64,000 nt of DNA from Streptomyces clavifer (GCA_014651175.1 BMWJ01000002.1:496001-560000); one strand, 5' to 3'. Shown: positions 9,390 to 18,032, counted from the first letter of the stretch. Notes: generated by a model not told the origin, from the letters alone. Made by a program: numbers and translations.

Positions 9390-10280
9390 TTAAGCAGCTC
9401 CTTCGAGGGTGCGGCCGGTGTCGCGGTACTGCTCCCAGGTCCAGCCCAGCGTGCGGCGGGCCATGACGCCGACGGCGTGCCTGCGGTAGGCCGCGGTGCC
9501 CCGTACGTCGTCGATGGGGCTGCAGGCGCCGGAGGCGAGCTGGGCGAACTGCTTGGCGACGGACGGAGTGATGATCTTGCCGTTCTCCCAGAACCCGCCC
9601 TCGTCGAGCGCGGCGTTCAGGAACTCCTCGGCCGCCTCGGCCCGGACCGGGGTGGGGGCGGCGGAGCCGATGCCGGTGCGGACGGTGCGGGTCCCGGGGT
9701 GGAGGGCGAGGCCGAAGGCGCAGACGGCGATGACCATCGCGTTGCGGGTGCCGACCTTGGAGAACTGCTGGGGGCCGTCGGCCTTCTTGATGTGGACGGC
9801 CCGGATCAGCTCGTCCGGCGCGAGGGCGTTGCGCTTGACGCCGGTGTAGAAGGCGTCGATCGGGATCATCCGGGTGCCGCGTACGGACTCGGCCTCGACC
9901 TCGGCACCCGCGGCGAGCAGGGCCGGGTGGGCGTCGCCCGCGGGGGACGCGGTGCCGAGGTTGCCGCCGACACCACCGCGGTTGCGGATCTGCGGTGAGG
10001 CGACGGTGTGCGAGGCGAGCGCGAGGCCGGGCAGCTCGGTCCTGAGGTTCTCCATGATGGCGCTGTACGGCACGGAGGCGCCGAGCCGCACGGTGTCCGG
10101 GCCGGTCTGCCACTCGGACAGCTCACCGATCCGGTTCAGGTCCAGGAGGTGTTCGGGCCGCCGGTGGTCGAAATTGATCTCGACCATCACATCGGTGCCA
10201 CCCGCGATGGGCACAGCCGTCGGGTGCTCGGCCTTGGCGGCGAGCGCCTCCTCCCAGCTGGCGGGGCGAAGGAAGTCCAT
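9390..10280 (-). CDS. Xanthine dehydrogenase-type FAD-binding subunit
   Basis: A 296-residue FAD subunit (CO dehydrogenase/xanthine dehydrogenase medium-subunit family), first gene of the operon. It begins MDFLRPASWEEALA. FAD motifs are IAGGTDVMVEI and IRNRGGVGGNLGTASPAGD. The C-terminal domain carries GIGSAAPTPVRAEAAE. The ATG at 10280 is preferred over an upstream in-frame start at 10301 because family members begin at the MDFLRP-type sequence. Promoter elements should lie in the 285-bp divergent spacer shared with the PucR regulator, which suggests control by that regulator. Confidence 0.93.
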   Translation of the reverse strand: MDFLRPASWEEALAAKAEHPTAVPIAGGTDVMVEINFDHRRPEHLLDLNRIGELSEWQTGPDTVRLGASVPYSAIMENLRTELPGLALASHTVASPQIRNRGGVGGNLGTASPAGDAHPALLAAGAEVEAESVRGTRMIPIDAFYTGVKRNALAPDELIRAVHIKKADGPQQFSKVGTRNAMVIAVCAFGLALHPGTRTVRTGIGSAAPTPVRAEAAEEFLNAALDEGGFWENGKIITPSVAKQFAQLASGACSPIDDVRGTAAYRRHAVGVMARRTLGWTWEQYRDTGRTLEGAA

Positions 10281-10565
10281 GAGTGGCTCTCTTCTTCTCA
10301 ATCGGGGTCGTTCGGCTGGGGGCGGGGTGCGGCCTGCCCTCTACTGGTCGTTCCTGTGTTGTTGACGCGGTGTGTGGCCCAGTACACAAGCCTTGCTCCA
10401 CTCGGTGCAGTCACCGAAACCATGAAGGAATTGGCTGGCCCCCACCCCTGTCTTGTAGATTCGAACGAATGGCGGGTTCCGGTAACCTCACCGCAATTCA
10501 CAGGTGTCCCCGCCGCCCCCACACCCCCTCACGCACCAACGAAAAGAATCGGCGGCGAATCGACG
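10281..10565. promoter_or_regulatory. Divergent spacer between the purine operon and the pucR-type gene
   Basis: No gene is supported here. It must hold promoters for both units. A TTGACG at 10362-10367 could be a -35 for the regulator, but the spacer to TACACA (10383) is only 15 bp, so this is weak. A loose dyad TGTG-N10-CACA surrounds 10373-10388 and is the best, still poor, operator candidate. Confidence 0.4.
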
Positions 10566-12329
10566 ATGCGGCTGCGCGCACTGCTGGACACCGACGCGCT
10601 GGGCCTGCGGCTGCTCGGCGGCGAGGACGAGCTGGACCGTTCGGTCCGGGGCGTCATGACGACCGATCTGCGCGACCCCAGCCGCTATCTCTCCGGCGGC
10701 GAGCTGGTCCTCACGGGACTGGCCTGGCGCCGGGACGCCTCGGACTCGGAGCCGTTCGTCCGGATCCTGGCCGGTGCCGGGGTGGCCGGGCTGGCGGCGG
10801 GCGAGGCGGAGCTGGGCGACGTCCCCGACGATCTGGTCGAGGCGTGCCTGCAGCACCGGCTGCCGCTCTTCGCAGTGAACGAGATCGTCGCTTTCGCAAC
10901 GATCACCGAGCACGTGGTGCGCCAGGTCTCCGGCGAACGGGCCGGCGACCTCGCCGCCGTCGTCGACAGGCACCGCAGGCTGATGACCTCGGGCCCGACC
11001 GGCGGCGGCCCCGAAGTGGTACTGGACCTGCTCACCTCCGACCTCGATCTGCGGGCCTGGGTGCTCTCCCCCACGGGCCGGCAGATCGCCGGGGCGGGCG
11101 AGCCGCTGGCCGGGCACGTCGCTGCGGCCCTGGCCGGGCAGCACCTCGCGGCGACCCGGACCGGCCGTCGGGGCCCGCACCGGGCCGAGGCCGGCGGTAC
11201 GACGTATTCGCTGTTCCCGATCCGGAACAACGGCCGGGGCACCGTCCCGGCCGCACCCCGCGACGTGCGCGAGTCGGTGCTCTCGGACTGGCTGCTCGCC
11301 GTGGAGGCGGACGCGAGCGACTGGCCGGCCGCGCGGCTGGACCTGCTCCAGGGCGTCACCCAGCTGATCGCGGTCGAACGCGACCGCCGCGACGCGGCCC
11401 GCGCGGTACGCCGCAGGCTCGCCCAGGAGGTGCTGGAGCTCGTCCAGACGGGTGCCGCCCCGTCCGAGATCGCGGCGAGGCTGCGGGTGGCCGCCCCGGT
11501 CCTGCTGCCGGGCCTCGGTACGGCCCCGCACTGGCAGGTCGTGGTGGCCCGGGTCGAGTGGTCGGGCGAGGACGCCGACCTTCCGGGCGGCCAGGTCGCG
11601 CAGGCCCTGCTGGAGGAGATCCTGGTCGACCCCGCGGTGACGGGTCCCGATTCCGCCGACCGGATCGCCGTGGCACACACGGGCGACGAGGCCATCGCCC
11701 TCGTGCCCCTGCCCGCCGTGAGCCCTGCCTCCGCACCCGGCGGGCCGTCGGACGTCGAGGGCGCGGAGAGGCCCGAGGGCGCGTCCCCCGCGGGGACGGC
11801 CCGGGACACCGGGGCGCGGGAGCGGCGGGACACCGCGCTGCACGCCGACTCCCTGCTCGCCACGGTCCGGGACCCGCTGTCCGCGGGTCTCGCGGACGAC
11901 GGCCGCCTGACACTGGGTGTCAGCGCCGCCGTGCATTCCGCCGAAGGTCTGCGCGGCGCCCTGGAGGAGGCCCGGCACGCCCGCAGGGTCGCGGCGGCCC
12001 GGCCGGGGCGGGTCTGCGCGGCCGGTCACCACGAGCTCGCCTCGCACGTCCTGCTGCTGCCCTTCGTCCCCGATGACGTGCGCCGGGCCTTCACGGCACG
12101 GCTCCTGGACCCGCTGCGCGACTACGACCGGCGTCACCGGGCGGAGCTCATCGAGACGCTCGAAGCCTTCCTGGACTGCGACGGTTCCTGGACGCGCTGC
12201 GCCGCCCGGCTGCACCTCCACGTCAACACACTGCGCTATCGCGTCGGACGTATCGAGCAGTTGACGGGGCGTGACCTCTCGCGCCTGGAGGACAAGCTCG
12301 ATTTCTTCCTCGCCCTGCGCATGAGCTGA
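10566..12329 (+). CDS. PucR-family transcriptional regulator
   Basis: A 587-residue regulator of the PucR/CdaR class. The N-terminal PucR sensor domain spans about residues 1-125 (MRLRALLDTDALGLRLLGG, then GGELVLTGLAW). A central GGDEF-like regulatory region is broken by a Pro/Gly/Ala-rich stretch near residues 390-420. The C-terminal PucR helix-turn-helix is clear (FLDCDGSWTRCAARLHLHVN, then LRYRVGRIEQLTG). It is divergent from the xanthine dehydrogenase operon, the arrangement expected for a purine-responsive local regulator. ATG at 10566 places the start at the family's MRL..LL motif; the Shine-Dalgarno is weak. Effector and sign of regulation are inferred only. Confidence 0.9.
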   Translation: MRLRALLDTDALGLRLLGGEDELDRSVRGVMTTDLRDPSRYLSGGELVLTGLAWRRDASDSEPFVRILAGAGVAGLAAGEAELGDVPDDLVEACLQHRLPLFAVNEIVAFATITEHVVRQVSGERAGDLAAVVDRHRRLMTSGPTGGGPEVVLDLLTSDLDLRAWVLSPTGRQIAGAGEPLAGHVAAALAGQHLAATRTGRRGPHRAEAGGTTYSLFPIRNNGRGTVPAAPRDVRESVLSDWLLAVEADASDWPAARLDLLQGVTQLIAVERDRRDAARAVRRRLAQEVLELVQTGAAPSEIAARLRVAAPVLLPGLGTAPHWQVVVARVEWSGEDADLPGGQVAQALLEEILVDPAVTGPDSADRIAVAHTGDEAIALVPLPAVSPASAPGGPSDVEGAERPEGASPAGTARDTGARERRDTALHADSLLATVRDPLSAGLADDGRLTLGVSAAVHSAEGLRGALEEARHARRVAAARPGRVCAAGHHELASHVLLLPFVPDDVRRAFTARLLDPLRDYDRRHRAELIETLEAFLDCDGSWTRCAARLHLHVNTLRYRVGRIEQLTGRDLSRLEDKLDFFLALRMS

Positions 12330-12339
12330 CCTCCGGGCC

Positions 12340-12358
12340 CCCGGACGGCCCGTCCGGG
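12340..12358 (+). terminator. GC hairpin after the pucR-type gene
   Basis: A perfect 7-bp stem (CCCGGAC/GTCCGGG) with a 5-nt loop starts 10 bp after the stop codon. There is no T-tract, as is usual in Streptomyces. Confidence 0.55.
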
Positions 12359-12477
12359 CTCCGCCCGATTGTGAATTCTTTCACCTGACATCGATCCCAC
12401 CCCTTGGCCCGGCGTGCCAATCCGTGCTGAGATGCGCCCAGACTCAACAGCTCAATGGCGCGCTCGGGGAGGGCAAT

Positions 12478-13275
12478 GTGGCGCATACCGCCATGTCTGG
12501 TTCCGGAACGACAGCAGATGACGATCCGCCGCTCCAGACAGCGGTATGGCGGCTGCGTTCACGCGCCTGCTGGACCGACGCGGCCGCGCTGCTCGAACCG
12601 CACGCGGCCACCGACCCCGCCGCCGCCCTCCAGCGGACCTCCCTGCTGACCGAACGGTGCCTGTACACCGGCACCGGTTGGACCGACGCCGAGGACGCGC
12701 TGCGCACCGCGGAGGCGCTCGCCCACGACAACACCGAGCGCGGAGCCGCCGCCTGCGAGCGCGGCTACCTGGCCTACGCGTCGACCCTGCTCGGCGCACG
12801 GGACCGGGCCGACGAGGCCAGCGTGGCGCTCAGCAGGGCCGCGGCGCTGCTCGCCCCCGCGGCTCCGGGCCGCCCGCTGCTGGACTTCCGGCGTGGGCTC
12901 ATCGCCCAGAACATCGCCGACGCACCCGAGTCGGCACGCGCCGCCTACCGCAGGGCGCACGCCGGGGCCACGGCCCAGGGGGACGAGCTGCTGCTGTCGT
13001 TCACCTGGCGGCACCTCGCCTCGCTCGCCCTGCGCGACGGGGAGCTCGCGGAGGCCCGGCACGGATTCGCGGAGTCGCTGCGGATACGGGAGGAGCTGGG
13101 CTATCTCGTCGGCACGGCCCCCGCGCTCATCTCCCTCGCGGACGCCGAGACGGGACCCGAGGCCGCCCGGCTGCGCGCCGAGGCGGGCAGGCTGTTCCGG
13201 CTGCTGGGCGGCGTACCGACCTGGCTGGCTCCCCGGCTGGAACCGCCGGCCCCGGAGACCGTCGAGGCGAACTGA
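12478..13275 (+). CDS. Tetratricopeptide-repeat-like protein of unknown role
   Basis: A 265-residue Ala/Leu/Arg-rich helical protein without a signal peptide. Helical pairs recur (about residues 25-60, 60-110, 110-150, 150-220) in TPR fashion, for example ARAAYRRAHAGATAQGDELL and ELAEARHGFAESLRIREELG. The GTG at 12478 is chosen because GGGGAGGG (12466-12473) lies 4-5 nt upstream; an ATG at 12493 lacks such a site. TPR proteins serve as protein-interaction scaffolds, and no catalytic motif is visible. It is monocistronic between two strong hairpins. Confidence 0.72.
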   Translation: MAHTAMSGSGTTADDDPPLQTAVWRLRSRACWTDAAALLEPHAATDPAAALQRTSLLTERCLYTGTGWTDAEDALRTAEALAHDNTERGAAACERGYLAYASTLLGARDRADEASVALSRAAALLAPAAPGRPLLDFRRGLIAQNIADAPESARAAYRRAHAGATAQGDELLLSFTWRHLASLALRDGELAEARHGFAESLRIREELGYLVGTAPALISLADAETGPEAARLRAEAGRLFRLLGGVPTWLAPRLEPPAPETVEAN

Positions 13276-13279
13276 GCGC

Positions 13280-13332
13280 GGGCGGAGGGGCGGTCAGGCC
13301 CTCACCCGGGCCGCCGTACCGCCCCTCCGCCC
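13280..13332 (+). terminator. Long-stem terminator after the TPR gene
   Basis: A perfect 14-bp GC stem (13280-13293 with 13319-13332) with a 25-nt loop, starting 4 bp after the stop codon. It probably also limits read-through into the convergent GntR gene. Confidence 0.75.
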
Positions 13333-13392
13333 GACGGGCAGGGCCGGGAGGGGAGGCTTCCGGACGGCGGGAGCGGGCGCGACCGGCGGCCC

Positions 13393-14142
13393 TCAGCCGT
13401 CCGCGCCGTTGAAGTGTTCGCGCACCAGCGACTGCACCACCGCCAGGTCCCGGGCGATCAGCGCGTCCAGGAGCGCGGTGTGCTCCGAGGCGTCGGCGAG
13501 GAGATCGGCCCGGCGGGTGGACGGGTTGCTCACCAGCGGCCACTGGGAGCGGCGGTGGAGGTCGTCGGCGACCATCACGAGCTGTTCGTTGCCCGAGAGC
13601 GCGAGAACGGCACGGTGGAAGGCGCGGTCGCACTCCGCGTAGCTCGCACGGTCACCGACCGCGGCCGCCGCGACCGTGGCGTCGGCCAGTGGCCGCAGGG
13701 CGCACCAGTTGCCCGCCGGGACGGTACGGGCCAGCCGCAGCATCACGGGGACCTCGATCAGGGCACGCACCTCGGCGAGCTCGGACAGCTCACGCGGGCC
13801 GCGCTCACTGACCCGGAAGCCGCGATTGGGCACGACCTCGACGGCTCCCTCGACGGTCAGCTGCTGCATGGCCTCACGCACCGGTGTCGCCGAGACACCG
13901 AAGCGGGCGCCCGGCGCCGGGGCCGAGTAGACCTGCCCGGGGGCGAGCTCACCGCCGACGAGGGCGGCGCGCAGCGCGTCGAGGACCTGGCTGCGCACGG
14001 AGTGCCGCTGCACCACCCGGGGCGCGTGCGGCTCACTGTGGGTGTGCTCACCGCGCGCCTGCTCGGGCACGCGGGCGTCCGGCGGGGTCCCTGAGGATGC
14101 GTACGGCAGGCGTACGCCGTCGCGCGTTCTGCCCTGCTCCAC
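13393..14142 (-). CDS. GntR-family regulator, FadR/FCD subfamily
   Basis: A 249-residue transcription factor. The N-terminal winged helix shows VLDALRAALVGGELAPGQ and FGVSATPVREAMQQLTVEGA, with the wing VVPNRGFRVSE. The C-terminal all-helical FCD ligand domain carries the metal-site pattern (EVRALIEVPVMLRLA, CDRAFHRAVL, and HTALLDALIARD). The start is GTG at 14142, because GAGGAGG lies 5 nt upstream. FCD regulators usually bind small carboxylates with a metal ion. No obvious target is adjacent: the next gene, at 14285, is divergent and has its own iron box. Confidence 0.88.
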   Translation of the reverse strand: MEQGRTRDGVRLPYASSGTPPDARVPEQARGEHTHSEPHAPRVVQRHSVRSQVLDALRAALVGGELAPGQVYSAPAPGARFGVSATPVREAMQQLTVEGAVEVVPNRGFRVSERGPRELSELAEVRALIEVPVMLRLARTVPAGNWCALRPLADATVAAAAVGDRASYAECDRAFHRAVLALSGNEQLVMVADDLHRRSQWPLVSNPSTRRADLLADASEHTALLDALIARDLAVVQSLVREHFNGADG

Positions 14143-14241
14143 CGGAACCTCCTCGGACCGCGGGCCCCGCTCGCATGCGCCCGGCCCCCTGAGCACGATA
14201 GGCGGAGCGGCCCGCAGTTCAAATACCGACCGTTTCGGGTA

Positions 14242-14256
14242 AGGTAAGGCTTACCT
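14242..14256 (+). promoter_or_regulatory. Iron box (DmdR/IdeR-type operator)
   Basis: A perfect inverted repeat AGGTAAG-G-CTTACCT within TAAGGTAAGGCTTACCTGTA. It closely fits the actinobacterial iron-box consensus (TTAGGTTAGGCTAACCTAA). It sits 28 bp upstream of the FhuF-like gene, so iron-dependent repression is expected. Confidence 0.88.
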
Positions 14257-14284
14257 GTAAAAGATCGTGATTCGGTGGTCCCGC

Positions 14285-15133
14285 ATGACCGTCCCCACCC
14301 TGCTCACCGCCGCCGCCCCGTCACCCGTGACGGCGGCGTACACACGTCTGGCCGAGGTCTTCCCCGGACTGCGCGCCGAGGTGCTCGCCGATGACGCCCC
14401 GGCACCGTCGGGATCCGGCTGGGTCGGTGCGGCCGGGCTCGCGGAGGGCGGTGCGACCCTGGACACCTTCCTGGCCTGGGACGACGCCCAGGTGGTGCGG
14501 GACTACGGCACGCGAGCCCGCCCCGACGTGGTGGCCAGCTTCGGACTGCACCGCTACGCCTGGCCCGCCTGCCTGCTGGTGACGGTGCCCTGGTTCACGC
14601 ACCGCCGGGTGCCCCGGATCCCCGTACAGGACGTCTCCTTCCATCGGGCACTGGGCCGTCTGACCCTCCGCGTGCGGGAGTTCGCCTGTCTGCCGGACGA
14701 CCCGGCGGCGGTCCTGCCCGGCGCCCGGATCGTGCCGGACGAGGCCGCGCTGCGGTCCGAGGTCCTCGATGCCGTGGCGGAACACCTCGGCCCGGTGCTG
14801 GACGGATTCGGACCGCGCATGCGGCGCGGCAAGCGGGCACTGTGGGGCATGGCGACCGACGAGATCGTCGAGGGCCTCTGGTACGTGGCCCACCTGCTCG
14901 GCGAGGAGCGCCGCGCGATGAAGGAGCTGGGGCTGCTCCTGCCCGGCACCACCAAGCCGTACGTGGGCACGGCCGGCTTCCGTGAGCTGACCGGCCCCGA
15001 CGGCGCGTCCCTCCCGACCCGCGACCGGGCGAGCTGCTGCCTGTTCTACACGCTGCGGCCGGAGGACACCTGTGTCACCTGCCCCCGCACCTGCGACGCC
15101 GACCGTGTCCGGAAGCTGACTCCCGCTCCCTGA
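14285..15133 (+). CDS. FhuF-like (2Fe-2S) ferric-siderophore reductase family protein
   Basis: A 282-residue protein whose C-terminus carries the FhuF-type cluster signature C-C-x10-C-x2-C (Cys251, Cys252, Cys263, Cys266). In that family the motif binds a [2Fe-2S] centre used to reduce siderophore-bound Fe(III) at the cytoplasmic face. The upstream region fits the ferric-reductase fold (for example RRGKRALWGMATDEIVEGLW). There is no signal peptide or clear membrane helix. ATG at 14285 is the start nearest the iron box. Regulation by iron is directly suggested by the perfect operator at 14242. It is monocistronic; its partner siderophore system is not in the window. Confidence 0.87.
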   Translation: MTVPTLLTAAAPSPVTAAYTRLAEVFPGLRAEVLADDAPAPSGSGWVGAAGLAEGGATLDTFLAWDDAQVVRDYGTRARPDVVASFGLHRYAWPACLLVTVPWFTHRRVPRIPVQDVSFHRALGRLTLRVREFACLPDDPAAVLPGARIVPDEAALRSEVLDAVAEHLGPVLDGFGPRMRRGKRALWGMATDEIVEGLWYVAHLLGEERRAMKELGLLLPGTTKPYVGTAGFRELTGPDGASLPTRDRASCCLFYTLRPEDTCVTCPRTCDADRVRKLTPAP

Positions 15134-15337
15134 GCCCTCGTTGGCTCGCACCGCCCGTCCGGGCGACCCGACTTCGAACACAACACGCTACCCATAGGCG
15201 GCCGTTCGATAAGTTTTCACCCCATCGGTGAACTTGACCACCTCAATAGGGTTTAGTTGGCCCGAAACCCCCCTGCACGGTGCGGTTTTCCGTCACGATG
15301 GCGCTCGATACGCCCTACGTGACGCAAGGGACCGCGC

Positions 15338-16420
15338 ATGAGATTGACCGATATCTCGCTTGACTGGTTGCTTCCGGGCGCCGTGCTGCTCGTGGGGGTA
15401 CTGGCGGCGGTGACGGTGATCGCGCGCGGCAAGCGCGCCGCCGAGCAGGCCGCAGCCGACGACAGCTGGGAACGCAGCGAGGACCGCCGCAGGCGCAAGG
15501 AGGCACTGTACGCCACCGCCTCGTACCTGCTGCTGTTCTGCTGCGCCGCGGTTGCCGCCGCCCTCTCCTTCCACGGGCTCGTCGGCTTCGGCCGGCAAAA
15601 CCTCAACCTCTCCGGAGGCTGGGAGTACCTCGTCCCGTTCGGCCTCGACGGGGCCGCGATGTTCTGTTCGGTGCTCGCGGTGCGCGAGGCCAGCCACGGC
15701 GACGCCGCGCTGGGGTCCCGGCTGCTGGTGTGGACGTTCGCCTGCGCCGCCGCCTGGTTCAACTGGGTGCACGCCCCCCGCGGTATGGAGCATGCGGGCG
15801 CCCCTCACTTCTTCGCGGGGATGTCCCTCTCGGCTGCCGTACTGTTCGACCGCGCGCTGAAGCAGACCCGCCGGGCCGCACTGCGCGAGCAGGGCCTGGT
15901 GCCCCGCCCCCTGCCCCAGATCCGCATCGTGCGGTGGCTGCGCGCCCCCCGGGAGACCTTCGGCGCCTGGTCGCTGATGCTCCTCGAGGGCGTACGCACC
16001 CTGGACGAGGCGGTGGACGACGTCCGTGAGGACCGTCAGAAGAAGGAGCTGGACCGGCACAACAGAAGGGACCGGGCGAAGCTGGACCGCGCCCACATCA
16101 AGGCACTGAACCGGCAGAACCGGGTGTGGGGGCGCAGCGCCCGGATCGGCCGCCAGATGGACGTGCAGGCCATCGCCACCGCACCGGGCGGCGGACAGGC
16201 GGCCGTGGAGCCCGCCACGACGGAGGCGGGACAGCTGCCCCTTCGTCCCCGGCCGTCCCTGCAGGCCCTGAACCACACGCAATCCAGAAGCACGTCGGCA
16301 CCGACCACCAGCAAGGAACCGGCCGCCGTCGACGTCGGTGCGGAGTACGACGCCCAGGCACTGCCCCGGCTCGATTCGCTCGAGCAGAAACTCAAGGACC
16401 TGGAGCAGCAGTTCGGGTGA
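15338..16420 (+). CDS. DUF2637 (SpdB-like) membrane protein
   Basis: A 360-residue protein. Four hydrophobic segments lie in the first ~180 residues (LLPGAVLLVGVLAAVTVIA; YLLLFCCAAVAAALSF; a segment around LVPFGLDGAAMFCSVLAV; LLVWTFACAAAWFNW). A basic cytoplasmic tail follows, ending in a Leu/Gln coiled-coil-like stretch (SLEQKLKDLEQQFG). This is the DUF2637 architecture. The family includes spread proteins of Streptomyces conjugative elements, but many chromosomal copies are unlinked to transfer genes. No traSA, integrase or replication gene is nearby, so a transfer role is not supported. ATG at 15338. Confidence 0.85.
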   Translation: MRLTDISLDWLLPGAVLLVGVLAAVTVIARGKRAAEQAAADDSWERSEDRRRRKEALYATASYLLLFCCAAVAAALSFHGLVGFGRQNLNLSGGWEYLVPFGLDGAAMFCSVLAVREASHGDAALGSRLLVWTFACAAAWFNWVHAPRGMEHAGAPHFFAGMSLSAAVLFDRALKQTRRAALREQGLVPRPLPQIRIVRWLRAPRETFGAWSLMLLEGVRTLDEAVDDVREDRQKKELDRHNRRDRAKLDRAHIKALNRQNRVWGRSARIGRQMDVQAIATAPGGGQAAVEPATTEAGQLPLRPRPSLQALNHTQSRSTSAPTTSKEPAAVDVGAEYDAQALPRLDSLEQKLKDLEQQFG

Positions 16421-16467
16421 GCGGCGTACAGCGGTCCGGCTGAGCGGCGTGAGCCGCGAGCCGGGCG

Positions 16468-16902
16468 TCAGGCCCTCCCGCCGTTCAGCTCGAACCAGAC
16501 CACCTTGCCCAGCGCCTGTGCCGTGACCCCCCAGGAGTCCGCCAGGCTCTGCACGAGGAGGAGCCCTCTGCCGTGCGTACCGTCGTCGGCGTTGGGTACG
16601 TACGGCGCGGGCTCCTGCCCCGCCACGAAGTCGCGCACCTCCACGCGTAATCGCGCGGGAGCCGCCGTCACCGTGACCACGGCCCCGTTCCGCGTGTGGA
16701 TCAGTGCGTTCGTCACCAGCTCGCTCAGCAGGAGCTCCGCCACATCGGTCTCCTCGGGGCGCGAGCGGTGGCGGAGGAACTCCCGCAGCGCACCGCGCAC
16801 TTCCCCCACACCGGACAGATCGGTGTGGCCGAGTCTGCGGTGCAGCCGGACCGGCCCGCTCTCCTGACGCTTCTGCCGCTTCGTCATGTCCCCCGCATGC
16901 AC
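16468..16902 (-). CDS. RsbW-like ATP-binding protein (HATPase_c_2 family)
   Basis: A 144-residue GHKL ATPase of the anti-sigma/serine-kinase type common in Streptomyces. The N-box is LLLSELVTNALIHTR, and the G1/G2 boxes are HGRGLLLVQSLADSWG with a preceding variable lid. No Asp-box-partner protein is adjacent. The start is GTG at 16902, supported by AAGGAGG about 10 nt upstream; an in-frame ATG at 16887 is possible. It converges with the DUF2637 gene. Its sigma factor or anti-sigma antagonist cannot be named from context. Confidence 0.87.
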   Translation of the reverse strand: MHAGDMTKRQKRQESGPVRLHRRLGHTDLSGVGEVRGALREFLRHRSRPEETDVAELLLSELVTNALIHTRNGAVVTVTAAPARLRVEVRDFVAGQEPAPYVPNADDGTHGRGLLLVQSLADSWGVTAQALGKVVWFELNGGRA

Positions 16903-17119
16903 CGTGAATCGGCCTCCTTGATTCCGTCATGTGTCGAACACCGTCACGGGATGCATGCCCCACTGACGGGCGGTCACCCTTTTTCCGGCACCAACAGGTG
17001 AACATGCACCCGTCCAACACCCCTGGCGTGTCAGTCGAGTTGTGTATCCATGAGCACGGTTGACTCGCCAAAGATTCACACGGGTCGGCGTTGACGGAAG
17101 GGGATCTACGCGCGTCATC

Positions 17120-17527
17120 ATGGTGGGCATGCGAATCCCCCCACGGATCACCACGCTCGGCGGCGTCGCCGCCCTTCTGTCCGTCCTCTTCGTCGCCGGC
17201 CCCGTCACGGCGACGGCGGCGACCGCTCCCTCGACCGCCGCCGTCGGCAGCATCTGCTACTCGGCGCTGCCGGCGCAGGCGCACGACACCCTCGATCTCA
17301 TCGACGCGGGCGGCCCCTTCCCGTTCGACCAGGACGGCACCGTCTTCCAGAACCGGGAGGGCGTCCTGCCGAGCCGGGGTGCGGGCTACTACCACGAGTA
17401 CACGGTCATCACGCCGGGCTCCGACACGCGCGGAGCCCGCCGGATCGTGACGGGTGACGAGGTCCGGGAGGACTACTACACCGCGGACCACTACGAGTCC
17501 TTCGACCTGGTCGACCACGGCTGCTGA
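17120..17527 (+). CDS. Secreted guanyl-specific ribonuclease, RNase Sa (N1/T1-type) family
   Basis: A 135-residue precursor: a signal peptide (hydrophobic core GGVAALLSVLFVAGPV) and a mature RNase closely resembling Streptomyces aureofaciens RNase Sa. The family's catalytic trio is present: Glu93 (YYHEYTVITPG), Arg108 (TRGARRIV) and His124 (ADHYESF). Cys46 and Cys135 match the single conserved disulfide. The enzyme cleaves single-stranded RNA after guanosine outside the cell. The start is uncertain: ATG 17120 or 17129, neither with an ideal ribosome site. The barstar-family inhibitor gene follows at 17622, the classic pairing. Confidence 0.95.
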   Translation: MVGMRIPPRITTLGGVAALLSVLFVAGPVTATAATAPSTAAVGSICYSALPAQAHDTLDLIDAGGPFPFDQDGTVFQNREGVLPSRGAGYYHEYTVITPGSDTRGARRIVTGDEVREDYYTADHYESFDLVDHGC

Positions 17528-17548
17528 TCCGCACCACCCCGGTCCGGT

Positions 17549-17578
17549 CCGCGCCGCAGCCCCCCACCTGCGGCGCGG
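17549..17578 (+). terminator. Hairpin between RNase and barstar genes
   Basis: A perfect 11-bp GC stem (CCGCGCCGCAG/CTGCGGCGCGG) with an 8-nt loop, 21 bp after the RNase stop. It should separate toxin and inhibitor transcription. Confidence 0.75.
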
Positions 17579-17621
17579 ATCACCGGACGGGCGTCGGGAG
17601 AGACGCTTGTACCCTCCGAGC

Positions 17622-18011
17622 ATGACCGTGATCTATGTGATCGACGGCTCCGAGGTCACCGGCCTGGAGCGCTTCTGGGAGGTGGTCGGCGAGGCCGTGA
17701 ACGGTCGCGGCGGCTATTTCGGACGCAATCTCGACGCCTTCGCCGACTGCCTGAGCGGTGGCATGGGCACCCCGGACGATGCCGACTTCGTCATCGAGTG
17801 GCGCGACCATGCCGCGGCCGCACGCGCGTTGGGCCATGAGGAGACCGCCCGCCACCTGCGCCGCACCCTGGACCGGGCGCACGCCACCGGCAGGGAGCGG
17901 GTGCGGGCCGAGCTGGCCGAGGCGCTGGCCGGCCGGGGGCCGACGCTCTTCGACCAGCTGGTGCAGATCATCACCGAGCGCACCGCGCCCGGGACCCTGC
18001 GCCTGAGGTGA
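17622..18011 (+). CDS. Barstar-family ribonuclease inhibitor
   Basis: A 129-residue cytoplasmic protein with the barstar fold signature: the opening VIYVIDGSEVTGLERFWEVV, then GGYFGRNLDAFADCLSGG containing the helix that blocks the RNase active site, with the acidic residues (Asp/Glu) that mimic RNA phosphates. It has no signal peptide, as expected for an inhibitor protecting the producer's own RNA. It lies 94 bp downstream of the RNase Sa gene. The C-terminal half (residues 65-129) is longer than barstar's 89 residues and resembles the Sa-inhibitor type. ATG at 17622. Confidence 0.92.
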   Translation: MTVIYVIDGSEVTGLERFWEVVGEAVNGRGGYFGRNLDAFADCLSGGMGTPDDADFVIEWRDHAAAARALGHEETARHLRRTLDRAHATGRERVRAELAEALAGRGPTLFDQLVQIITERTAPGTLRLR

Positions 18012-18032
18012 CCGCTCCTCGCCGGGCCCGCC

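Noticed and set aside
10373-10388. TGTG-N10-CACA as the PucR operator
   Set aside because: The dyad is too short and imperfect to claim; kept only as a remark on the spacer.
15338-16420. DUF2637 protein as evidence of an integrated conjugative element
   Set aside because: No integrase, att repeats, tRNA, traSA or replication gene is near, and many chromosomal DUF2637 genes are stand-alone.
17050-17094. A 14-codon ORF (ATG AGC ACG...) upstream of the RNase gene
   Set aside because: No convincing ribosome site and no recognisable sequence; likely chance.
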